Assembly (NCBI GenBank): GCA_021234535.1 | Contig: SFZH01000008.1 | Coordinates: 21,911,091 to 21,975,090 of the forward strand | Reading direction: 5' to 3' | From: Stichopus chloronotus | Taxonomy: Eukaryota > Echinodermata > Holothuroidea > Aspidochirotida > Stichopodidae | DNA: 64,000 nt | In this document: piece after piece, positions 45,762-58,752 of the stretch | Position numbering within the stretch: the first letter of the stretch is position 1 | Layout: the number at the start of each line of letters is the position of its first letter | Notes under the pieces: model-generated | Told to the model about the DNA's origin: nothing | Databases searched by the model: none | The model's input: only the letters and a program-made list of their open reading frames with translations | Program-made: the position numbers and the translations under genes

Positions 45762-47286
45762 GTAAGTACAGCTTGCTTTAACAGCTAAATCAGCTCTTGA
45801 GGAAATTGCAACTAACTACTGTATCACATCGTTTCCACAAAACTGATTTCATGGTGTGTGGTAGAGCTACATCTTTAAATATTTAAAGAGTATACCAAGA
45901 CTATGTACCGTGCATGTGTGAAATTTTGTATTGTGGAGACTATTTCTCTTGGTCTACATAAGCTTGATCATTTGCACTAAATATTTTTACCTGACAGCTT
46001 GTCAGAAATATAAGATTTCTTTAAACCTCTAAAGGTAGTTTTCAATCCAAACACATGACACGTAGCAATCAGTGTACCAAATGTGATCGAACAGAGAGGA
46101 AATGTTTCACCTCACATCCAGAGGTTTTGCTGTTAATGTCTTTTAGTCGCAAAGTAGTACTTTTAATTTTCGTGGTAAAATTAAGCAATTCAAACACCAG
46201 AATAGTACCAAAACATTTTTACATCAGTATGTACTGTATAATGTTATAGTACATGTCTCCACAAGGCTAATTGAGGGATGTGTGCTGGAAGTCTCTACAT
46301 GGACTTTGGAGAGATAGTAGATTTTGCAAATGTTTCACTTGTTTCAAAACCATCTTGCTTTCAAAGAAGGAAAAGTTCACCAGGCTAGCCACTAACATAA
46401 GTGTGTAAGTAGCGACACTGTACGTACCCTCATACTGCAAGTAATATGTGTGGTATACGTATAATATTGTTGTGCTCAACGTTCCAAGCCCGATATGAGT
46501 ATTTATCGTAATGAATATTCAGGAAGAGTCATACAATACTCAACGCTGATTGGAGAGTAACAGCTAGGTATCTTCAGATATATTCATCCTTAATTTGGGA
46601 TGAATAGAACAATAACATGTAAAAATGATGATGTCAACAGAAGCAAAAGATATGTTTAAGTCGCTCACACTTTTTAAGCACTTCATCGAGCTCTCCATTA
46701 CAGTGTGTGTGCAAGGACCATTAGAAACAAGTGATATAGTTTGGTAGCTGTAGCAGAATAGTGGCATATTCGGATGAAATCATGAGTGTAGGCAAAAACT
46801 TCATGAGAGATCGAAGTGAGAAATTTAATGAGAGACTCAGTGCCACCATTAAGGCACAGAAGGATGTGCCTTTCATACATGATGAATTCATTTCTCTCTC
46901 AAAATCTTGCTGAGATACATTCAAATGAACTGTGAATAGATGTAGAGTAGGCCTAGCCTATATATTGAACGTTAGGTCAAATGTAAACAATGTATCGGTT
47001 GTGCTCAGTAGGAGTGAAAACATCCCAAAAAAGTTCACTGTGAAAAAAATCCTATATCAGATAAAAAAGTACTTAGCTAAAAAGCAATAAAGCATGAGTT
47101 ACATGCTTTGATATTTTACTGAATAGGATTCAGAAAAAAAATGTGTGCTCATTCAATCACTATAACAGTTCCGTGATAGTATCACACTCATACCTAAAAC
47201 ACATAATTGGACAAACAGTATTAGTCTTCATTGTGTGATGTCTGCTCAGATCAATTTTCCATTTTGTATCTGGTGATCTTCATCAG

Positions 47287-49147
47287 GTAGAACTACCGGC
47301 AGAGGTTATGCAGGCCCTAGAGAACATCCTTGGTGATTTAAGTTCTACAAAAGTAGAAAGCAGTGACAAGGAGGAAAGTGAAGAAGAGTTTGATCGATTT
47401 GCAAGCCCTTCCTTGTCAAATCTGAGAAAAAACATCTACATAGAGACTTACACCAAACCAACTGGAAAGAGAACATACAACAAGAAGAATGCATGTGCAT
47501 TTTGCGGTTGCCTAGTGTAGGTGCTTATTGCAAGACACATACTATCTGTTCATAAAACTGAACCTGAGGTGATCTCAATAATGAATATCACAGATTTGTC
47601 TGAAAGAAGGAGGCAACTTGACCTTCTTTGAAATCGTGGAAATTTCCTGCACAATCAGAAGGTGATTGACTCTGGAGAAGGGGAAATCATTATTACCACA
47701 CAATCAAGCAATTGACTACACAGATTATGGTCCATGCCCACATTGCTTAGGATATCTTTTGAAGGAAGATATAACAAGGCATGTCATCCACAGGTGTATT
47801 TCTAAGGCGAGAAATCAAAGTATCTACAAGGGTGCATACAAGAAGGGGCAGATAACTATGGAGAGTGACCTGCTTCTCGGGAGCCTAAAGGCTGCATCAG
47901 ATGACTTGCAAACTTTTGTGTTGGCAAAAATGCGAAAAACAGATGTTGCGCGTATTGTTAAAAGCGATGAATGCATCATTGAGTTAGGAAATGCATGGAT
48001 TAGAAAGGTTGGATGTGCAAGGAAAGATGTTGTATCCTCTAAAATGCTTTCACTTGCTAAGCTGGTAGCTGAGATGAGAAAACTCAATCCTGGCAGAGGA
48101 GAATTCCTGACTGATTTCATTCAACCAAAATATTTTGACTCTATTGTGGAGGCTGCAAATAAGTTGGTGGAGACAATGGAAATGCTTCTTATGACAAACC
48201 AGCAGTGGTTATCAAACTAGGGCATGACCTGTCCAAACTAGCAGAAATTAAGCTTGGAAGAGCCCTCAAATCAGGAAATGCAACAGAGGAAAAGGATGCA
48301 CAATCATTCAAGACCCTTCTCCAGCAGGAATGGGGACTGAAGTTAGCAAGTCTAGCCAGAAATACATTAAGAGAGCGGAAATACAACAAAGAGCAAAAGC
48401 TTCCCAATACAGCAGATCTCATGAAACTCACCAAGCACATTAGCCAAGAATTACAAAGTGCACTTCAAGAACTGTCTGAGGATGTAACCGACCAATGCTA
48501 CAAGCGCTTACAGAAGTTATGTCTTGCAAGGCTAATGCAATTCAATAAACGTAGACCAGGAGAAACATCCCAGATAACTGTCCAGGCTTATGTGGAACGA
48601 CCAAACTGGACAAAAGTTGGAATCAGTGAAGTAAAGAAGACCCTCTCTGCGCTGGAGAGCAAGTTGCTTGAGAAGATGGATCTGGTGTATGTGAGGGGTA
48701 AACAAGGAACATCTGTACCAATTTTAATTCCAAAAGACTGTCAGCAAGGAATTCAGGCTCTCATTGAAAATAGAAACAAAGTGAACATTTCAACCACCAA
48801 TGTGTTCATTTTTGCCTGCAGGAGTAATTCTGAATCTTACCTGAGAGGGAATGAGTGTGTGGCAGAGATAGTAAGTGAGATTCATGATCTTGAAGAATCA
48901 CAAAATGTCCGATCAACTGCTATGAGAAAGTATATGGCTACCGTCTCCCAGGTGTTATCCTTGAAAGATAATGAACTCGACTGGCTTGCCCGTCACCTCG
49001 GACATGATGTGCGAGTTCACAGGGAATTTTATCGTCTTGATGAGTCCACACTTGAACTCACAAAAGTAGCTAAGCTCCTGCTTCTTGCAGAAGAGGGAAA
49101 GGTTGGCGAATGGAGTGGCAAAGGACTTGACGACATAACTCTGGATG
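47287..49147 (+). pseudogene. Tyrosine-recombinase-like protein with N-terminal zinc fingers, broken exon
   Basis: An acceptor (ending CATCAG, 47286) opens a frame with an acidic lead, then KRTYNKKNACAFCG. A TAG at 47518 and a TGA at 47629 (probably from CGA) break the zinc-finger part. A frameshift near 47700 leads into a second finger (PCPHCLGY...RHVIHRC), and another near 48190 leads into a long intact frame. That frame has the layout of a tyrosine recombinase: NKRRPGE (Arg box, 48547), YVRGKQGTSVPI (beta-hairpin Lys, 48700), STAMRKYMATVS (48913; Ser where His is usual), RHLGHD (48991) and Tyr in REFYRL (49030). Enzymes of this fold cut and rejoin DNA, but the missing box-II His and the fusion context suggest a non-catalytic or host role. 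The exon ends GGATG before GTATGT (49148), phase 1, fitting the next exon. Similar animal proteins exist as uncharacterised families, from memory. Confidence 0.65.
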
Positions 49148-49177
49148 GTATGTTGCATAGGAGATCAGTAAATATGT

Positions 49178-49909
49178 AGAGGAATTGTTTTAAGCAACCC
49201 AACGTAACATGGGGGCACTTCCTCTTTTGTCTTCAAAATTACAGTATTAAAAGTCACAGAAGGAGGGTAAAGGTTGTGAACAGGCATGCCCTCTACCTCT
49301 TCCTTTCATTTGAAATGAACTCCATAAACTCTATTCTTTTATACATGAAAACCTACCGAACAAAAATTAGCATAGATGATTTCCACAAATTCCAAGATTA
49401 ACTGCATCATATCACACCGATTAAAGAGATTCTTCTGATTCAGAACTTTTAATAACAATAATGTAATTTAGTAGGCAGTGATGTTTACTGGTGGTCCATG
49501 CTTAAATCAGGAGCAAGCTATCATATCATGATATGTTTGTAGACACACATATTTGATAAGTCTGTATCAGTTTCCCAAGATCACTTCATATTTCATTAAT
49601 GCTGTTATATCTCCTGTCTTCGTTTAGTAAAACCCAAAGTTTGATAGACGAGAGGTAATGAAGGAGAACACTTCAGTATAGGTTTACTGAGTACATTTAT
49701 TAGATGTGGTCACCGGGTCCAGCGGGTGGAGAAGAGGACGAGCGAATCTAGTCTCTCGTTTATATATTGTGTGTTACCATAATATTACTGAGCATAATAA
49801 AAGTAGATCTTTGATATCATATAGTTCAATATATGACAAATGCCAAAGAATGTTTTGCCTTTAATGCTAGATGCTGAAGCTGCTGTCTTTACTTCTCTAT
49901 TTTCTTAAG
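49178..49909. other. Intron, nothing else recognised
   Basis: Sequence between the large exon (or its read-through stop at 49177-49179) and the next small exon. No repeat or gene noted. Confidence 0.4.
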
Positions 49910-49960
49910 ATCTCCCACAATCTGCCAGTGATGAGTCAGAAGATTCAGATGAAGAATTCG
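49910..49960 (+). CDS. 51-nt acidic exon
   Basis: Acceptor CTATTTTCTTAAG and donor GTGAGT (49961). Entering in phase 1, it completes a codon to Asp and reads LPQSASDESEDSDEEF, a strongly acidic linker. It leaves in phase 1. Confidence 0.5.
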
Positions 49961-51915
49961 GTGAGTATATCATACTGTAGGTTAGGGGTGTACTGGATTT
50001 CAAATCTGGCCAGAATTCCAGTGAGACTTTAGGATTTTTCCAAATTTGCCATCTGACCAGAATTTTTCTTAAATCTGACCAGATTTATTAGTAAGCTGGA
50101 CAGTACTACATAATTTACCCCACGTCTTCAGATATCATTAAATTCATAAGACTGCAGTGGACTATGATTTTATTTAATGATGGGTTTTATTGATTAATGA
50201 TATGGCTTCATTACAAAGTTACAAAATTTCCACATGCTAAAGGGCTTTGCCCCCCTCCCCCTTTATGATTCAGAGCAGAGAGAGAGGCAAAGACATGAAG
50301 TTACTCACAATGGAAATGAGTTATTTTGATATAATTTGAATTATTAAACAGTTGGATGTGTCAATTAGTTAATCCAAAGCTTATCTACATGAAATATCAA
50401 ATTTAAAAGTACTAAGGGTTTAAACATTACACTGGGCTGAACTACTGTATAGTGAGTGCACCAACATAAAATATCTTGAAAGTCCAGAAAAGTAGAAACC
50501 ACAAAGTAGTGCAAACTGTTGTGGTGCTTTCTTAAACTTCAAATTTCATAAGGTATGTCTAAAATATCATAAGATACACATCAAATAATGTATCTAAAAT
50601 ACATGTTAGTGTCACGGGACTAGATAATGTTAGCAAACCACATTAAAATGGTACCGTTTCTTGTTTCTTCAAAAAAATTAAACCGAAAGTCAAGAAAGCA
50701 AAATAATTCCTTAACTGTGAAGATCCACTTCACAAATCAGGGATTCAAAATGATGACATGTAACACCAATGACTGATACATCGAGACAAATTTCACAAAA
50801 GTTCATGTTACATAGCTTATAGGTAATCCTTCTTTGTGTGGTTCTTGGACAACTGGATAACTTTCCATGATAATTACTGTACTAAAAATGAAATTTCCCA
50901 TCAATTAATTCCTGACCTCTGTTCTTGGCATGGTTACCCCCACTTTGCATGCCATAATTTTATGTAATGGAAATCTTCAAGGTAAAACTTTAAACCTACA
51001 TCAAGGGAATATCACCATCAGAATTGTGATTGGTACCTCTTCAAAGTGATACATACAGTAGTACTTCGTCAGTATTGCAGAAGAATTAATGAAAGCATGC
51101 TTTCATGTGAACTTACTCTTTGCCCCTTGATTTGCATGGACAGACAAATCAAGCATTTAATTTTCCAATTTTCAGCATGTTGCATGTTGGGTATCACAAT
51201 TAAGAGCCACTTAACTGTTCAAAATACATGGTTTTTATCATACATCTAATAATTAGGCACACAACACCCCCCAAAGTTCCAAAGCCTAACTGGGAATTGC
51301 ATAAGATTTGATGACTGTCCTTATCATTATACACCATTAAAGAAAGAATCTTTGTAGCACTGTTGCTGTTTCCATCAGCCAAAATAAAATGATAATTGAA
51401 AGACAATACATAGCTCAGCAGATCTTTACAAGAAAAAGACAACAATGAGTAAATTTCTGTTTATATCGGGTGCTGGGGGATGAAGTTAAACTGTCAATAT
51501 AGCTGACTGTAATAAAGTTGAAGAAAGTAACAGTGTAGCTTCTATAACAATGAGTTAAAGCTAACTCAATTGTGAAACAAAAGAATATTGAGCCAAAATT
51601 TAGTAACAAAATCCAAGTTTGAAGACTCAAAGTTCGTAAGGACCAATATGTCTGACCCTCGGTGGAAATGTGTATGCCTTATATTTAGGTTAAAATGTAG
51701 CAATATTTAGGCATTTCAAGTATGTACAGTTGTAATTTAAGAACCCGCTTGACATTGCCAAAAAATACAACTGTTGCAATAATGTCACTCCATCCTTCAC
51801 TCACTGAAATCAAAGTAATCTACAATTCGCACTGTAAACTGTTGCAGTTTGAGTTGTTCACTCTTTGTTTTTGAAAATGCATTGTTTCTTTACTAATTTG
51901 TATTTTCCCTTGCAG

Positions 51916-51957
51916 AACTTGGACAACTGGATAAATCAAGCCTAAATCAAACAAAAG
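51916..51957 (+). CDS. 42-nt linker exon
   Basis: Acceptor TTTTCCCTTGCAG and donor GTTAGA (weak). In phase 1 it reads ELGQLDKSSLNQTK. The length is divisible by three, so it could be skipped without loss of frame. Confidence 0.4.
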
Positions 51958-54057
51958 GTTAGAAAATATATTTGAAATATAAAGAAGTATAGTAAGTGAC
52001 TGCATGTAATGTTATGATAGGTATTATTTTCTCTTTGATTACCTAGGTAATGAATCTGTTTCTTTAAAGTGGTTTGTGAACAGAAACACAAAACTTATTT
52101 TACTAAATTAACAATTGATACTGTGTTTTTTAATAAGTGTTCACTGTCTTCTTAATGTGCTCCTTCCTCTCAGGACATTCAGAGTCTGACTGCTTTATTA
52201 TTACTTTGTACAGCTTAAATTGTAGAATGGAATCTATGACTCTACAGCCAAACACTTCCAATGTCGTTCTCCTAATTTGCCTCTTGTGACCTGATTTGAT
52301 CTTTGTTCCGATTCTCTTTTCATACGATACATCATGCATAAATACAGTATTTGCATTTGTTTAAGGTATTTCTTATATTGAGAGTTTGTGGTTACTTTTT
52401 CTGTGGAGCTATGTTGAATGTTCTTTTCTATATGATGGAATAGCAGTCCTTAGAGGATGTTCATGATAATTCCTCTACAAGTATAGTGATATCATCTTCT
52501 TGTAACTTACTTATCTTACTTTGTGAGTGAAATTGTAAAATATTCTGAGATCATCAGAAAGCTGAATCTCCAAGATTATACCAGTGTGAGATACAACTGC
52601 TCAAATGTTTAGCTCTGATTGGCTCTTGCAGAGATGGTTTTGAAAAGGTTGAGTCTGGTCCATGAAAGGCTGCAAATACTGTAACTTCTGCTATTTCCAA
52701 GAACCTAACTCTTAGCCCTAAAAGTAAAGTATAATCGCTGATTTGCTAAAATCTTGTTCAGACAAATTGGTGCTAATTCACATGAACACGTTGGCATACA
52801 GAGACTTTCCTTCATGGCCCACAACATACTGGTGTGGGTATATATGAGTGAAAGAACTTTTCCCCTTGCCTCACTAATGCATACATTTGACCAATGCTCA
52901 AACAGTCCTCGAAACTAATTCTAGCACCGTGAAACTAATTCTAGCACCACGAATGCATGCATGAGCCAAGCAAGAATGGGAAATGCTGTTTCCTGCAATT
53001 TGGGAGCCATTTTCTGTGTACGCTACATATCGACTCATTGTGATGCTTCAGTGGTTCATACTGCCTATACCCCCATTTTGACCATTGACCTCTCTTTCCA
53101 TCAATGTTAAAGTCCTCAGACCCAAGTTTCCTACCTGTAGCCTAGTTCTGACTCCAAACTTTACCTCCCACTTTCAGCTTTAATAGCGAAATATGGTGAC
53201 CCCAACCAGAGTGCATTCGTTGATATTGTGTAAAAATATATGACATTTCCCATGAAATAATACAAATTCGATGTAAACAAAATGATATTGCATTCACTTC
53301 TTAATTGAGTTTACAAATGTAAAAAGCATCAGAACACATGGTATCAGAACATGTGAAAATTACACTGTTTCTTCAATATAGCCAGGAGTGTAGTGCATAT
53401 CCCTGTCCCATCCACATCAATAATTACATACTTTTTGTCACAGCAAACTGCAGGTTATTTGTACTTGCCAAACTAAAAGTGATTTTATGCAACGGCCAAA
53501 AAAAAGCAATATTTTAATTTCACTTTTGAACACAAACTTTTATGTTCAAGTTGAGTATTTTTTTGAAAAGCACACCATTCAGAGATTTTTTTTGAAGTTA
53601 GAGTATCCACAGCAATGTTGAAATGATAACTATTGTCTCTAGTGAAGGGTAGTGGCTCAGCACAGGTGGCTCCAATTTTTCAGTTCCAAAAAGAAAATTT
53701 GTGTAGTATTGTTATGTTAATTGAGTTACTGTTTGTGTGTTGAAATCAAATTTCTTTTTTTCTAAATTTTCTTTTTTTCAATTTTTTTTCTTTTTTTGTG
53801 ACGAAAAACAAGTTTATGATTAAGTGTATGTTTTTCACTCCATAGAATTCACCATCACTAATGAAGTGCATACACTCTAGTATCACAATAAAATGAGCCA
53901 AAGATGATCATAATGTTGGTAACCCTGGAAAGTGACAAAGTGCCCAATTTTTATCTCATCCATTGCTGTTTAGGATCTAAATTCTTAAGTCAGACATACA
54001 TTTGTTTCATACATGGACCTTTATATTTTGTTGAACCAATTGTAATTTTCTTTATAG

Positions 54058-54117
54058 GTGACACTGAAGACATTCCATGTTTATCTGACGAGGCAAGCAA
54101 TGATAACTCTTCCAAAA
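54058..54117 (+). CDS. 60-nt Ser/Asp-rich exon, copy A
   Basis: Acceptor TTTTCTTTATAG and donor GTAAGC. In phase 1 it reads GDTEDIPCLSDEASNDNSSK. The exon and its following intron are duplicated 387 bp downstream. Confidence 0.5.
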
Positions 54118-54444
54118 GTAAGCTTACCATTTGGTAAATACTGACTTGCAGCAATATCAGTTATTTTAAGAGAAAATAACCTTGATCTTATGGAGAAACA
54201 ATTGGTCACAATCACCATATATCAAGAGTAACATGAGTTAGTAAACATATAAACAGGCAATAAAAGGATGGATTTTGACGTGTATGGGCAGCTATTGCAA
54301 CTGAACGTGAATAGAGAAAATTAATGGTAGCAGCATGTTGTGTGTGGTTTTAAGAGTAAAGTGGTAACTTTGATTGTGCAAGTACATGTGTTACATACTT
54401 GGATATTTTACATTTTGTTGAATGAATTGATTTTTTCTTTCCAG

Positions 54445-54504
54445 ATCACACTGGAGCTATTCCACATTCATCCAGTGAGGCAAGCAGTGGTAATTCTCCC
54501 AAAA
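54445..54504 (+). CDS. 60-nt Ser/Asp-rich exon, copy B
   Basis: Acceptor TTTTTTCTTTCCAG and donor GTAAGC. In phase 1 it reads NHTGAIPHSSSEASSGNSPK, clearly related to copy A (DEAS/SEAS, NS-K). Length, phase and flanking intron words (GCAATATCAG, CACAATCACCA) are conserved between the two. Confidence 0.5.
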
Positions 54505-56092
54505 GTAAGCCTATGAGTCCATTTGATGCATGCTGAATGTAGCAATATCAGATACTTTAAGACCAAGTAACCTTGATTTTATGGAGAGAAATTACCTTCA
54601 CAATCACCACATACCAAAAGTTTAAAGATTTTGGTGAACAAACTGCATTTTTCTTTATAAGGGATATATGTGATTCCTCTAGATGTAAGCTAATCCACTT
54701 CATACTGTATGTACTTTTTATTTAGAGTAATAATTTAAAGTTTTTAAATATTATTACAAAATATTACCTTTTTAAAGAAGGTATTTCTTCTTAATTTTGA
54801 CAGATTGTTGAAATTTTAGGCAAAAAAGTTAGAAAAGGCTCTGTAATCCATCTGCCATAAACATATAGATAGGTAAAAAACAGTATATTGGAGAAACTAC
54901 CATGCTATTCTGTTCAAACTATTATAATATGAATAAGTTGAAATATCATGTAGTTATGGTCAATCATTGTTGAATGTGTAGTTGAATACAACAAGCAAAT
55001 TGTCGAATTTTTGTATAACCATATGACAATCAATGATTGTGTAATTTCATTTCATTGGCCATTGAATAATTTCTACAATGTTTGGACATGTCGAACTTTT
55101 TTATTACAACACAACATGTATGTCTAATGGTCCCAAACATGACCACGTGATGATTTAACTTACCATCTCAAATCACTGAGATTGTATTATTCAGTGATAA
55201 TCACCTTCTTTTATGAATTTGTCCTTTGTTTCTTTACTTTGAGAGGTGATGTAATACCGTCAATGGTACATGGTGCATGGTGAATGGTAGTATACATTCA
55301 ATCAGAACAATAGCATGCAGGTAAGAAAACAAATCCTTACATGCAGTATACTATCATTGACCTCTAGTGGGTTAACCAATGTAGATTCATGAAAACTTTA
55401 AGCTTTACATGACAAACATCCTTGAGAAATCCACATTCAAAGAGTAATAGGATCAGAGATTCATGGCATTCTGCAGTTGTTACAGTTTACTTGAAATAAA
55501 TGTCAACCACATTTTTTTAGCTCAAGCATGGGGGCTATCATTTGAAGTTTATGGTAACATTCAAAAAATGTTTTGTTTGAACCCAGCTTTCAAGTTGATA
55601 GCTGTTATTATGAATTAAATCACCTCTTAAATTTTGATTGCTAAATGGTTGGACCAAATTTCCATTCATAACCCCAGTGTTTAATGAAGGATGTTTTCTT
55701 AAGACACATTAAAGGCATATACTTGACTGGGAACATAGATTACCTGGCATGTATCAGCAGTGACAACATGAACGGTAGTATTGCATGTGGATATAGAACC
55801 GCTGCTAGCCTGGCCAATAGAGTCTAAAGGCAATGATTCTCCATACTACTCAGTTTGGTGAACAGGAGTCATAGGCTTTCTGCATCCCCATCTGAAGGTG
55901 GAAATGTCAATAGTTGCATAGACTTCATCCAAGCCTGTTCATGTTTTAACTATATATCAATCTGTATTTATAAGAACCACTTTTTTAGATCTTGTTTGGA
56001 TAACTAATGGTTCTTCTGTTGAGAATTTCCTTACGTGTTTACACATCCTATGTTGCATTTGGTACAAAACAGTTCTTTCTTTTTTAACACAG

Positions 56093-56319
56093 TGCCAAAG
56101 AAGAACAAGTCTACAAGAAAGTTGTGGACAAAGCAGGAAAACAGTGCTGTCTGGGAACATCTCGGGTCCCTTATAAGATCATACATTGTTCCCGGGAAAG
56201 AACAATGTGAGAAGTGCATAACTGATTCCCATGGTATACTTAACAACCGAGACTGGAGACAGGTCAAGTATAAGTGTCACAATATTATTTGCAGACTGAA
56301 AAGGCAAACAGAGGACTAA
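56093..56319 (+). CDS. Terminal exon: compact Trp/Cys domain
   Basis: Acceptor TTCTTTCTTTTTTAACACAG. The two first bases complete a phase-1 codon from the preceding exon, then 74 codons run to TAA. The basic start PKKNKSTRKLWTKQENSAVW is followed by HLGSLIRSYIVPGKEQC, EKCI, and LNNRDWRQVKYKCHNII. Regularly spaced Trp residues in helices suggest a small SANT/Myb-like DNA-binding or protein-binding domain, with the CxxC of EQCEKC possibly metal-binding. I recall the same W...PGK-x-x-C-x-x-C...R-x-W-x-x-x-K layout at the C-termini of related uncharacterised animal proteins with the recombinase-like body. No frame damage is seen here. Confidence 0.55.
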
Positions 56320-58012
56320 TTAATGACATTACTCATAGTTTAACCAGGGCTGTTATTGAGAAGGAGACACACCTCTTCAAATTCATGTGTAAAGCCACTA
56401 AGGTTACACAGTGAACTGTCATTCATATTGTTCTTGATATTTCTATAGGACTTATTCTGTACACAATGGGAAAGTAAACACAATGTGGTATTTGTCTGCT
56501 GCAGTTTATGGTATGTGTTGGAGGTTTTCTGATGTACTGCCACAGTATTCCCAGGGCATTAAATAGTTATCTGGGCCTTTGGTTGCCCTATGCATGGCTC
56601 ATGTAACACTTACAGTAAATTGTAGTCCAAAACATAAAAGGGATTCAAGGACTGCTGTTCTTGACATTTATGGAAAATGCTCCACTAGTTGTCAAAATAT
56701 TAGAGTGAAGCTTGTTTGCATCTCACCCCTAAGAATGGGACTTAACCTATACATTTATTTCAATTAAATTGTTATTTCAGGATTTGTGCCATCTGCTCTG
56801 AGTGCTGGCCATGACTGGCCAACAGCCACCAGGACAATTGGCCCTGCGCAATTCCCCATACAATCTACAAAATTCTCCCATTGAACAACCTCCCCTTAAT
56901 TCCACTTGAACAATTCCCAACCAAGAGAAAACCTACTCAGGCAATGATCCACCTGACAATTCCTTTAGGGTTATATGAAGGCTAGGGTTAGGGGAATTGT
57001 CAGAAGGAATTTGTCTAGGGGCATGATTTGTCAGGGAACTGTGTTGGTGCTGACACTGCTGGCATCAAAGTATTGTTCTGAGCATGCTAATTGTGTAAGG
57101 ATTAGTTTTCATGACTTAAGTGTTGCTCCATGAATTATATTCATCTGGAACGGCCATACAAAGGAAAGAAATATCTTTGAACCAACCACACGGCTTGTCT
57201 TCATCGATTTGGTGGGTCTTAAAGTATAAGTAATAGTTAACAGCCTGTTGGTACTGCTGTATGTCTTCTTGACCTTTATCCTAAAATGGATACTTTATTT
57301 GTACTCAATATGCATAAAGTGAGGATAGAATATTACTCTAGTTATATTGATGCTTTAAAAAGAGAAAGGAATTGGTAAAAAGTACAACATATTTTAGAAC
57401 TTTTGAGTCCATCTACATTTAATGAAGAAAAAAAGACATTTAACAATAATTAGTACAGAAAAGATGTTCTCACATATGAAAACACCCCAGCTGATACACA
57501 TAATTTTACAAAATAAATAGTTAATAGTTTCTAAGCAAATAGTTATGTAAGTATTTTTTAAAGGATTTTTCAAGAAAATATACAATTCACATTGTTACTA
57601 AGTCCAGATACAAAAGTTGTGATATAGAACGAAGTTGTAAGGGACGTTTGGGAAAGTAGACTTATGAGGACTAATGATTAATGAGACCAATGAGAATGAC
57701 ATTCTTGCAGGAAATATCAGCCGAAATTTAGAACATGACTTAAAAACGAAGGTTTAGAACAAAAGAAAAAAGCATTTCTTTGATATCATGGAATTCCATG
57801 AAAACAATTTAATGAAATTTCATGTTTAAGAGTTAAAGGCTTGTAATTGAGCATTCAGAGAATTTGGGAAAATAAAAAGTATTCAAGTGGTTAATGCTGC
57901 AATATGATTTCATTTTTTTCTAAACATAACGACAAAGAGTGTAGAAAATGATAATGTAGTAGGATTGAAAGTCACTACCAATACACATGTCAAGTGCAAA
58001 GCACAATGAAAA
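56320..58012. other. 3' flank, non-coding
   Basis: Probably includes the 3' untranslated region of the preceding gene (ATTAAA near 56763 and AATAAA near 57512 are candidate poly-A signals). An inverted pair, TGACAATTCC and GGAATTGTCA (about 56963-57002), is noted. No further gene is recognised. Confidence 0.45.
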
Positions 58013-58305
58013 ACTGGATTTATTAGGTTGAATATGCTGCACATACGGAGCCTAAACAAAATTTTAGAAGATGCTTTGACAAGGCCAAATGAGTGTCATT
58101 AGTGTGACAAACTGGACCAATAGTGAACAAGTCGAACCCAAAAGACTCACGAAAATATCAATGCCTTTAATCTTCTTATTACAAATTTTCACCAGGTTTT
58201 TAGTCCTTATTTTTGTAATTGTTAAGAACTTTAAGCAGTGAACTCCATTTTATGCAATTTAAAATACCATGTTTTTTAAATGTACTTCTGAATTTAGTCC
58301 CTGCT
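58013..58305 (+). repeat. Detached copy of the 464-bp repeat (first part)
   Basis: Same sequence as 60310-60600 and 60777-61065, starting TGGATTTATTAGGTTGAATA and ending CTTCTGAATTTAGTC. Confidence 0.85.
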
Positions 58306-58465
58306 TTTAAATTGATATGCTTTCACTACTATCAGTCAGTTGACACCTTACATTGTTTGTATATTGTTTCTTGTTATATTCAGTTTTACTTCTTGAAATT
58401 ATGTCAGGAAAATGTCAATACGCTTTTTTCTTATTACATATTCTCATCGATCATCATCATTCTGT

Positions 58466-58752
58466 TGATCTATCTGTCTGTCTATCTGTCTGTCTGTATT
58501 TCTATCTGTCTGTCTATCTGTCTGTCTACCTGCCTGTCTGTCTGTGTATCTGGGTGTCTGTCTGTCTATCTGTGTATCTGTCTGTCTATCTGTGTGTCTG
58601 TCTATCTGTCTGTCTATCTGTGTATCTGTCTGTCTATCTGTGTATCTGTATGTCTATCTGTGTGTCTGTCCGCCTATCTGTCCGTCTGTCTGTCCGTCCG
58701 TCTATCTATCTGTCTGTCTATCTATCTGTCTATCTATCTATCTGTCTGTCCA
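58466..58752 (+). repeat. TCTG/TCTA microsatellite
   Basis: Almost pure TCTG and TCTA tetranucleotides with a few CCTG and TCCG variants. All three frames are open, which creates false Ser/Leu/Cys-rich frames. Confidence 0.95.

Larger units (their letters stand above)
41280..46300 (+). repeat. Tandemly amplified mini-exon cassette region
   Basis: Each cassette carries GTCTCCACAAGGC...GATGTGTGTT, TTGGTCTAACATTCTATTTTA, the mini-exon, CAGCTAAATCAGCTCTTGAG and then A/T-rich intron. 42600-43590 and 43600-44340 are almost identical at an offset of exactly 1000 bp. Other copies are more diverged, so amplification has happened in steps. Confidence 0.8.
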
